Positions 15,024 through 21,098 of a stretch of 44,018 nt of DNA are shown in pieces. The notes beneath the pieces were generated by a model that ran no database searches, was not told the DNA's origin, and saw only the letters and a program-made list of their open reading frames with translations. The stretch comes from a virus. Both the position numbers and the translations under genes were made by a program. The stretch covers positions 1 through 44,018 of the IMG/VR virus record IMGVR_UViG_3300049460_000211, one strand, 5' to 3'. Position 1 is the first letter of the stretch. Every line of letters begins with the position of its first letter.

Positions 15024-16288
15024 TCCTTGAGAACATCGGTTAACGCCGACGATGTTCTTTTTAGATGAGCTGAAAGAGGGTTAACCCCTAGTTTGTAAGC
15101 TCTATTTTTTAACTGTGAAATACGACCTTCAGATTCCACTCCAGCTTTAATCGGTTTCTTGATAAATTGATTATTCAACATATCAACCACTTTCTTACCG
15201 TACTTGTTATTAGCCACCTTTTTACTAGCCATAAGATTCTTGGCTGTATTTAAACTACCCGCAGCGGGGTCGATAGCAAAGCTTGCAACTGCGCCCGTCA
15301 AACCTGGTTTTGCAGTAAGATGTCCCGGTACAAAATGCTTACCCTCTGGCTTTGCACCTTTCGTAATATTGGTTGCAATATTGGAAAGCAACGGATGGGT
15401 TTTGTCTTTCCATAACTTAGCCACATCATCGGCTTTACTCATAACATGGTCAAGTGAAGGTAGACCGAGATGTTTGCTGACATGGTTATGAACTGCTTGT
15501 ACCACAGGGTCTCTATGCAAATCGTATTTTTTTAGATCGTTGAACCGACCTTGCGTAAGCATTCTAACAGCTACTCGTTGACGAGGAGTTGCATGGGCAG
15601 TAAGTCCACCTACGGCACGACCTAGATCATGCATTGACTTATGAGCCACGGAGATATCTGGCAGAGTTGCGCCAAGTGCGGTACGCAGCGCTCTAGCCTT
15701 GATGCTATTATCTACGACACCGCGAGCGCCCTGGGCAAACGAATTGGCCAGATAGCGTGACACACGACGTTTTCCCAAAGCCACATTTGTAGCTACATTT
15801 TGAAGTAAGTGAGTAGCGATTGCACCGCCGATAAACGATGCTTGCTTGTCCATACCTTCTTCTATTTTCTTAAGGTAAGGGTTCTGACTTTTACCCATTC
15901 CCGTAATGTTCCTGAAAATCCATGATTTTTCATTTTCTTTAGTCGGAGATTTCTTAAGCAGGAACTTCTGACCATCTTTGGTGAATATAACCAGCGAGGT
16001 TTCTGTACTGTGTGGAGCTACCATTGCTTTTCTAACCCAATCTAAATGAGTAACGCCAGCGCCATACTGACCAGTAGGGATAACCACTTTCTTGCTTAGC
16101 GCATATGCTCTGTCATGAACAGGCTGTTCGTAGACTGCAATGATTTCACCTGGACCAGGCATGTCTTTGAGCGTTGCGAAGGAGTACGCCTTATCTCCAT
16201 GAACTAGTCGGAGATCGTAGTGCAGGCCCATTACATCAGCTTCGTGACGTTGCCGGGTGAAAAGGAATTCATCATTGGGTTGTAACAT
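15020..16288 (-). CDS. LigD-type 3-prime-phosphoesterase with a long helical C-terminal extension
   Basis: Residues 1-130 match the phosphoesterase module of bacterial LigD, which removes 3-prime phosphates and trims 3-prime ribonucleotides at DNA ends. The metal and phosphate ligands are visible: H15 in QRHEA, H23, D25 and R27 in GLHYDLRL, and H58 in QPVHDRA. VVIPTGQYGAGVTHLDW at about 67-84 matches the IPEGEYGAGT signature. The remaining 290 residues are helical, basic and of unknown family. They start with NPYLKKIEEGMDKQAS, which resembles both the shared tag and a linker in the ligase. The gene heads the helicase-ligase operon, so it supplies in a separate protein the activity that LigD carries in one chain. 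The last four bases overlap the convergent 27-residue gene. Confidence 0.85.
   Translation of the reverse strand: MLQPNDEFLFTRQRHEADVMGLHYDLRLVHGDKAYSFATLKDMPGPGEIIAVYEQPVHDRAYALSKKVVIPTGQYGAGVTHLDWVRKAMVAPHSTETSLVIFTKDGQKFLLKKSPTKENEKSWIFRNITGMGKSQNPYLKKIEEGMDKQASFIGGAIATHLLQNVATNVALGKRRVSRYLANSFAQGARGVVDNSIKARALRTALGATLPDISVAHKSMHDLGRAVGGLTAHATPRQRVAVRMLTQGRFNDLKKYDLHRDPVVQAVHNHVSKHLGLPSLDHVMSKADDVAKLWKDKTHPLLSNIATNITKGAKPEGKHFVPGHLTAKPGLTGAVASFAIDPAAGSLNTAKNLMASKKVANNKYGKKVVDMLNNQFIKKPIKAGVESEGRISQLKNRAYKLGVNPLSAHLKRTSSALTDVLKD
15031..15062 (+). terminator. Intrinsic terminator of the 27-residue gene
   Basis: GAACATCG (15031-15038) pairs with CGATGTTC (15050-15057), followed by five T residues. 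It lies inside the 3-prime end of the convergent phosphoesterase gene, so one sequence serves as coding DNA and as a terminator. Confidence 0.75.
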
Positions 16289-16309
16289 TCTAAAGTGCCT
16301 TTGAAAAGC

Positions 16310-16345
16310 TAAAAAAAGCCTAGACGCATTATACCACGTCTAGAC
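16310..16345 (-). terminator. Leftward terminator whose loop carries a promoter -10 element
   Basis: The arms CTAGACG (16320-16326) and CGTCTAG (16337-16343), with one more G-C pair at the base, form a stem followed on the minus strand by seven T residues. It would end the 16357-17541 gene. The 10-base loop contains the TGGTATAAT promoter of the next gene. Confidence 0.7.
16328..16336 (-). promoter_or_regulatory. Early-type promoter, TGGTATAAT, in a terminator loop
   Basis: The minus strand reads ACGTGGTATAATGCG, a perfect extended -10 element. It is the only early-type promoter seen before the phosphoesterase-helicase-ligase operon. Confidence 0.75.
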
Positions 16346-16356
16346 TATTTTAAAAC
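16345..16356 (-). promoter_or_regulatory. Possible late-type promoter, TTTTAAAATAG, before the repair operon
   Basis: The minus strand reads GTTTTAAAATAGTC, containing TAAAATAG, just upstream of the early-type element. It is the only leftward copy of the late motif noticed. If active it would let the tagged repair proteins be made late, when heads assemble. Confidence 0.4.
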
Positions 16357-17541
16357 TTAAGCTACAAAGCTCTGACGATACGAAGTCAGTTTTTCACGAA
16401 TCGTTTCATCCGAAGAACTCAGAACAAAGAAAGCAAAATCTTCCTTCTGGGAAATGTGTTTCTCAAATGCCTTCTTAACGATACCTACTGCTTCCGGTTC
16501 CGTAACTCCGGTAACTTCGGTAATGAGATCGTCGTTGTACTTGGCACGAATCATTTTGAGTTCTTTGAAGTTTGTAGAATCGGAGATCATGGACTTATGC
16601 GTATTCGGATTCCGTTCCTGCCAAAGCTTCATTTGATACTTACGGATGGTTTCAGGCAGAGTTTCGGGAGTATGTCTATGGTCAGCGTATTTCGTCTGGA
16701 TAATTTCGACGAGTTCCTTAAACAGCTTAGATCCATAATAATCAGCAGGGCCAATATAGTTATTGTCCTCGTCAATATCAAACGAAGACTTACTGATATA
16801 TTTCGAACCCATGAACCATTGGGCTATCTCCATCCTCGATCTGAAGTATCCATAGCTTCCGTAGTTCTTAGTTGAAGCGCCAAGAAGCTTAGTGATAGTT
16901 TCCATATTGGTAGTGTTTACGATGTAACGCTTATATTCCTCGTCTTCATCTTTAAGGACGAATTGGGTACGCCCCATGTAGTCCACATCAAAACCAAACT
17001 TTCTAAGAAAATGCTGAACCACTTTAAGGAATTCGCCTTCAAACCCGTTGAGCATTGAAATGATATAGTTTTCTGGATAGCATCCCACTTCACGGAATTC
17101 AGGACCAAAATTGTGAATTACAACTTTCACCCCTTTGAACATAAATTCAATTCTGTTGTTGTCATGACTCATTCTAGCCGTAAGCGTATCAAGCTTAAAA
17201 TGATCGATAATCAAACTCATGAATTCTATGGTTTGTTGTTTTCCATAGCTATAATAAGAAACTTCAAGGGAAAATGTAATAGTTTCTACGTAGCTGACAC
17301 CAGACGGATTATCTGTAAATCTATACAAAGGTCTGAGGTAAAATGAAAATCCAGATTCCTTAAAAGTCTTATTGATCTCCGAATGCATATCATTGCAAAG
17401 TTTTTCATAGTCCGCTTGAAATTTAGGAACGGGGACCCAGTGATTAACATTTGCAGCTAGAGGATTTACAGGAGCCGGAAGAACGGCTTTAGCAATTTCA
17501 GGCGCATCTTTATGCGTTGGTGCAGGTTTTCTAAAAGCCAT
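16357..17541 (-). CDS. Unknown early protein, 394 aa
   Basis: The likely start is ATG 17541 (MAFRKPAPTHK). A TTG four codons further upstream is also open. The protein is soluble, with no membrane segment. The first 40 residues are Pro/Ala-rich. An alpha/beta domain (about 45-190) includes ETITFSLEVSYYSYGKQQTI and GVKVVIHNFGPEFREVGCYP. The C-terminal half is helical and charged. I do not recognise the family. A single early-type promoter (17616-17624) and a terminator at 16310-16345 make it a monocistronic unit. Confidence 0.7.
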   Translation of the reverse strand: MAFRKPAPTHKDAPEIAKAVLPAPVNPLAANVNHWVPVPKFQADYEKLCNDMHSEINKTFKESGFSFYLRPLYRFTDNPSGVSYVETITFSLEVSYYSYGKQQTIEFMSLIIDHFKLDTLTARMSHDNNRIEFMFKGVKVVIHNFGPEFREVGCYPENYIISMLNGFEGEFLKVVQHFLRKFGFDVDYMGRTQFVLKDEDEEYKRYIVNTTNMETITKLLGASTKNYGSYGYFRSRMEIAQWFMGSKYISKSSFDIDEDNNYIGPADYYGSKLFKELVEIIQTKYADHRHTPETLPETIRKYQMKLWQERNPNTHKSMISDSTNFKELKMIRAKYNDDLITEVTGVTEPEAVGIVKKAFEKHISQKEDFAFFVLSSSDETIREKLTSYRQSFVA

Positions 17542-17615
17542 ACTATAATCCAATTACAGAAATGAAATTCCATTAACCTAAAAAAGTAAAAGAAAGGTAA
17601 ATGGGCTTTACATAC

Positions 17616-17624
17616 GTTATACCA
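17616..17624 (-). promoter_or_regulatory. Early-type promoter variant, TGGTATAAC
   Basis: The minus strand reads CTGTTGGTATAACGTATG. It lies between the terminator of the 17685 gene and the start of the 16357-17541 gene. Confidence 0.7.
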
Positions 17625-17643
17625 ACAGATCCTCGATTTACTT

Positions 17644-17680
17644 AAAAAAACGGGCTGGAGATTATTAGTCTCACAGCCCT
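17644..17680 (-). terminator. Leftward intrinsic terminator
   Basis: On the minus strand GGGCTG (17679-17674) and CAGCCC (17657-17652) form a stem extended by GAGA/TCTC pairing, followed by seven T residues. It ends the two-gene unit at 17685-18318. Confidence 0.8.
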
Positions 17681-17684
17681 TTCC

Positions 17685-18026
17685 TCAGATACGAGTGTTT
17701 CTCAAATACTGAAACTGTGCAGACGGAAAGCTTTTATGCTTTACCTTCTCCTTGTAGTCTTTGAGAAGCCCGAGATCAGCCGGGTGAAAGCCCTTCATGG
17801 TCGAAAGCACCGGCGTGGTTTTCAGGTCACGCAAAAACGTTTCGTGAACCACGACGATCTGCGACGTGCCTGCACGGACACGTTCCTGGTTGTGGTAGCA
17901 GGAAGTAAGACGTCGTTCGACTTCGTTCTTCAACTTGATCTGATCCGTGCTGTAAACACAGCCGTCATCGATCCAGCCAAAGCCCGGTTGATACTCTTCA
18001 ATCTGAATCCGATATACTGCATACAT
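17685..18026 (-). CDS. Small early protein, 113 aa, paralogue of the upstream gene
   Basis: A GGGGTGAG ribosome binding site precedes ATG 18026. The N-terminal 70 residues align with the neighbouring 88-residue protein: YRIQIEEYQPGFGWIDDGCV here against WRIEMTEVEHGWGPRPDGYL there. Both then have a helix rich in Glu and Arg and a beta strand ending near HETFL or AELHL. Tandem duplication is the simplest explanation. This copy has an extra C-terminal 40 residues. Function is unknown. Confidence 0.7.
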   Translation of the reverse strand: MYAVYRIQIEEYQPGFGWIDDGCVYSTDQIKLKNEVERRLTSCYHNQERVRAGTSQIVVVHETFLRDLKTTPVLSTMKGFHPADLGLLKDYKEKVKHKSFPSAQFQYLRNTRI

Positions 18027-18051
18027 AGCTCACCCCTATGTGTTACTGCGA

Positions 18052-18318
18052 TTAACCGACGATTGTCAAATCACCCTTTTTCTTGCCGACCGCCGTACTG
18101 ATACACACGGTTTCCATCAGATCCAAGTGAAGCTCTGCCGAGATGGGGATGAACTCCGCACGGCCAGCGAGAATGGTTACTCCCTTCCATTTAGTTTCGG
18201 TAAGCTGCTTTGCTCTTGCTTCAACAGCTTCCTTGGTTAAAGAGTACAAATAACCATCCGGTCTCGGACCCCAGCCATGCTCAACTTCGGTCATTTCAAT
18301 ACGCCATGCACCGTTCAT
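18052..18318 (-). CDS. Small early protein, 88 aa, paralogue of the downstream gene
   Basis: A strong GGGAGG ribosome binding site precedes ATG 18318, and an early-type promoter lies 43 bases upstream. The protein is soluble with an alpha/beta pattern (ARAKQLTETKWKGVTILAGR). It shares its N-terminal 70 residues with the next gene in the unit. No family is recognised. These small early proteins could be host-takeover factors, which is a guess from position only. Confidence 0.7.
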   Translation of the reverse strand: MNGAWRIEMTEVEHGWGPRPDGYLYSLTKEAVEARAKQLTETKWKGVTILAGRAEFIPISAELHLDLMETVCISTAVGKKKGDLTIVG

Positions 18319-18360
18319 GATGCCTCCCTAAAATGAGGTGGATATTATTTCCGTACTGTA

Positions 18361-18369
18361 CTTATACCA
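18361..18369 (-). promoter_or_regulatory. Early-type promoter, TGGTATAAG
   Basis: The minus strand reads TTTAATGGTATAAGTACAG and drives the 18052 and 17685 genes leftward. It is back to back with the late-type promoter at 18380-18386. Confidence 0.75.
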
Positions 18370-18376
18370 TTAAAGT

Positions 18377-18388
18377 CGCTAAAATAGG
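18377..18388 (+). promoter_or_regulatory. Late-type promoter, CGCTAAAATAGG
   Basis: The TAAAATA core (18380-18386) lies 27 bases before the start of the beta-prime C-terminal gene, the same spacing as before the portal gene. It diverges from the early-type promoter 11 bases away. Confidence 0.65.
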
Positions 18389-18406
18389 AGGTGATTTTTA
18401 ACCTCC
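18387..18406 (+). promoter_or_regulatory. Hairpin that pairs the only Shine-Dalgarno-like sequence before RNAP beta-prime C
   Basis: GGAGGT (18387-18392) is complementary to ACCTCC (18401-18406) with an 8-base loop. The ATG is at 18413, so GGAGG is about 21 bases away, too far for normal initiation, and it is hidden if the stem forms. This suggests translational control or a start that does not use this site. Confidence 0.5.
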
Positions 18407-18412
18407 GAAAAC

Positions 18413-20239
18413 ATGACTGAACAATATACAACGCCTGGAGCTATCAAGCTCAAATCCGAACTTCCAACTCAGGAAGCGCGGGACAATTTTGATCTGTATC
18501 GCCCTTTAGATAAAAAAGGTATTTCGGATCTGGTCAACGTCCTGCTTAAACATGGCGGTCCTAATTCTCACGAATCCATAAATGATCTCGGTAAAAAGTT
18601 CTTCAACAAGGCTACTGAGATTGGCGCAACCACGCCCTTAACTGACTACATCAACGAATCTGACGAACGCCAAGCAATCATCGATGAATTCCAGACAAAG
18701 GTTAATCAGATTTTCTCTAGGAAGCTGGCTAAAAAAGAAGAAAACGAAGCTCTTGGTAACCTAACTGGAGAGTACAATGGGAAGATTGAAAAACAAAATA
18801 TAGATCACCTTATGTCACGAGGCTCTACCGCAGCAAAGATGGCTAAGACGGGTGCTCGTGGTAATCCTACTCAGCTTGCAACTGGTACTTCAACGCCTCT
18901 TATGTCGATTAACTTGAAGGGCGAACTAGTACCGTTCGTTATTAAGCATTCTTTTGCCCAAGGTATGACTCCAGCTGAACTGATAGCGATGTCGTACATG
19001 GGACGTGGATCTACGGTTCTGTCTCAACTATCAACGGCTCTACCGGGCGCTCTATTTAAAGAGCTGTCCCCAACTGTATTCCACGAAGTTATCACTATTG
19101 ATGATTGCGGAACCACCAATGGCATTCTTCTTCCGATATCTGACAAAAAAGGTGCTATCGGTAGATACGAAGCGGGCACTAACACGCTTATCGACGAAGC
19201 TTACTACAAAGAAAAGGTTGCCTCTGGAGCCAAGAGCATAAAGGTTCGTAGTGTCCTTACCTGCGAAGCTCATCAAGGCGTTTGCAAGAAATGCTACGGT
19301 CTTATGGGGAATGGAAAACCTGCTGAAATTGGCGAAAACGTCGGCGTTATCGCAGCACAATCTGTGTCAGAAGTTCTTACGCAGTCTATGCTTGCAACTA
19401 AGCACAAAGCATCGGTAGGCGCTCGTAAAGGCAATTCGTATGAACAGGCTTCTAATCTTCTACGCAATCCGGCTGAAAACTTCAAGGACGAAGCTACTAT
19501 TTCGGGTATTAACGGAACTGTCTCTTTAATCAAGCAAACTCCTCTTGGTGACCATCAGGTATTTGTTAATGAACAGTCCCATTTCGTTCCGCGCATCCAA
19601 AACCTAAAAGTTTCAGTAGGTGATAAGGTTCTGAAAGGCGATTCGCTTTCTACTGGCGTTGTTAATCCCCGTAAACTCGTAGGTCTTAAAGGCCTTGGGG
19701 CAGGAAGACTTTATATGAGTCATGAACTTCGTGGTATTTACGGTTCAGATCTAGATCCTCGTCACTTCGAAATGATCGCAAAGAATCTGGTCAAGCACGT
19801 TGAAGTCGTAGATCCAGGTGAAACTGGCTTCCTACCCGGTCAAAAGATTGATGTAAACACGGTTCGTAAATACTTCTCTGATACACATGGTGACGTGCCT
19901 CTCGAAAACGCAGAAGGTAAGCTTCTGGCCAAAGGCGTGCATGAGCTTACAGCAGGTACGCTGCTTGACGGTAACCACATCCAGGAATTGCGTGAACGTG
20001 GTGTCACAAAGGTTCCAGTAGCATCGACCGGACTGAAAGTAATCCCTATCGTTCCTGGTCTTAAGACGGCTAAGTTGCTTGATGATAACTGGGTTTCGAA
20101 ACTGTCGTTCTCTGGTCTTAAGAATACGCTTCGTGAAAGCGCTGCAGTTGGTGCAGAATCAGATCTTCATAGCACTGAGCCTATTACCCCGTACATTATC
20201 GGTAATGAATTTGGCGAAGGTGAAGGAGGACAGTACTAA
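18413..20239 (+). CDS. RNA polymerase beta-prime, C-terminal part
   Basis: This 608-residue protein continues beta-prime from before the bridge helix to the C-terminus. KTGARGNPTQL at 145-155 matches SGARGSAAQI. The bridge-helix region is about 184-222. The second zinc site is complete: C232 in TIDDCGT, then C284, C291 and C294 in LTCEAHQGVCKKCYG. GVIAAQSVSEVLTQSMLATKH at 311-331 is the trigger-loop region, keeping the equivalent of H936 (H331). Residues matching E. coli M932 and R933 are leucine and alanine. The C-terminal part has HELRGIYGSDLDPRHFEMIA, and KLSFSGLKNTLRESAAVGAE matches the SFQETTRVLTEAAVAG segment. It acts with the beta fusion and the middle beta-prime protein. Its stop overlaps the transglycosylase start (TAATG). 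Confidence 0.92.
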   Translation: MTEQYTTPGAIKLKSELPTQEARDNFDLYRPLDKKGISDLVNVLLKHGGPNSHESINDLGKKFFNKATEIGATTPLTDYINESDERQAIIDEFQTKVNQIFSRKLAKKEENEALGNLTGEYNGKIEKQNIDHLMSRGSTAAKMAKTGARGNPTQLATGTSTPLMSINLKGELVPFVIKHSFAQGMTPAELIAMSYMGRGSTVLSQLSTALPGALFKELSPTVFHEVITIDDCGTTNGILLPISDKKGAIGRYEAGTNTLIDEAYYKEKVASGAKSIKVRSVLTCEAHQGVCKKCYGLMGNGKPAEIGENVGVIAAQSVSEVLTQSMLATKHKASVGARKGNSYEQASNLLRNPAENFKDEATISGINGTVSLIKQTPLGDHQVFVNEQSHFVPRIQNLKVSVGDKVLKGDSLSTGVVNPRKLVGLKGLGAGRLYMSHELRGIYGSDLDPRHFEMIAKNLVKHVEVVDPGETGFLPGQKIDVNTVRKYFSDTHGDVPLENAEGKLLAKGVHELTAGTLLDGNHIQELRERGVTKVPVASTGLKVIPIVPGLKTAKLLDDNWVSKLSFSGLKNTLRESAAVGAESDLHSTEPITPYIIGNEFGEGEGGQY

Positions 20240-21021
20240 TGGCAAGTGGTGCAGTTACAGGTCCAGTAGTAGACAACTCTATTAAGCAGATTTGCTCTAC
20301 TACGATATCTCAACTCCTTAGCCAATATTTTGCGAACACTCTGGGAAAAGAGACCGATATCGTTAAACTGGTATTGGCTCAAATCCAATACGAAAGTCAC
20401 TTCAACGTTAATGCTCAAGGTCCAGCCTTGAGTGTTATCAATTCGTCAGGTGCTAGAGACTATATGAACTCTAGCGCAGTTCAAACTATTATCGGTAGAG
20501 GTATCAACCAACAATCTGTCAATGTTGATCAAGGTCTCAGAGCATGGGGTCTTCTTCAAACGATGGGTTGGAACCAGGTTAAAGGCGCATCTCAGAAAAC
20601 TGGTAAGTGCCTTATTGAAACAGCAAGGCCTGATCTTGTATCCGTGCTGTGTGTGAATCCAGGCGAAAGCCTTTCTGTAAAGTTCAACGGCTCAGCTACA
20701 GTTTCAAACCAGATCCTCGCAGGGCTGGTTGTTCTGGAATCCAAATATAAAGCGGTGAAACAATCAGGAAATCAATTCAGTATCGGGCAGTTCACGTATA
20801 ATAGTCGCATGGAAGCAACATTTCAGGCGTATATTGGACTTGCTACTACAGATAGAGGTAATGGGAGTTTGACATCTACCTATGTCGCCAGTATTTATTA
20901 TGGAGATGCCTTTAATAAGGCTAATGGATCAGGTGGCGTTGTGGTATCAAATCCGGGATCAACAAGTACAGGTGCTATTACAATAGCTTCTGGCGACAAT
21001 CAGCATCCGCCTGGGTGCTAA
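20239..21021 (+). CDS. Lytic transglycosylase-like virion protein, 260 aa
   Basis: It has a strong ribosome binding site (GAAGGAGG) inside the end of the beta-prime gene. LAQIQYESHFNVNAQG with candidate catalytic E52 matches the transglycosylase first motif. LRAWGLLQTMGW near residue 95 matches the GLMQ motif, and SIGQFTYNSRMEATFQAYIG resembles the later AYN motif. Such enzymes cleave the glycan strands of peptidoglycan during DNA entry or lysis. No signal peptide is seen, which favours a virion-borne enzyme. The C-terminal 40 residues are Gly/Ser/Thr-rich. Start and stop are well supported; the family call rests on motifs. Confidence 0.7.
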   Translation: MASGAVTGPVVDNSIKQICSTTISQLLSQYFANTLGKETDIVKLVLAQIQYESHFNVNAQGPALSVINSSGARDYMNSSAVQTIIGRGINQQSVNVDQGLRAWGLLQTMGWNQVKGASQKTGKCLIETARPDLVSVLCVNPGESLSVKFNGSATVSNQILAGLVVLESKYKAVKQSGNQFSIGQFTYNSRMEATFQAYIGLATTDRGNGSLTSTYVASIYYGDAFNKANGSGGVVVSNPGSTSTGAITIASGDNQHPPGC

Positions 21022-21051
21022 AATCAGCGTAGACTAAATATGGCTTATTCT

Positions 21052-21063
21052 GCTAAAATACGT
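21052..21063 (+). promoter_or_regulatory. Late-type promoter, TGCTAAAATACG
   Basis: The TAAAATA core (21054-21060) is followed by CG and lies 38 bases before the 21099 gene. It is a full match to the late consensus. Confidence 0.65.
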
Positions 21064-21098
21064 GCATAATTAAGCTCAATTTCAAAGGACTGTTATAA

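Noticed and set aside
9727-20239. Splitting of beta-prime by a sequencing error, a group I intron or an intein
   Set aside because: The two parts are 7.5 kb apart with several complete genes between them. Each has its own start, and no intein blocks or intron core are seen at the ends.
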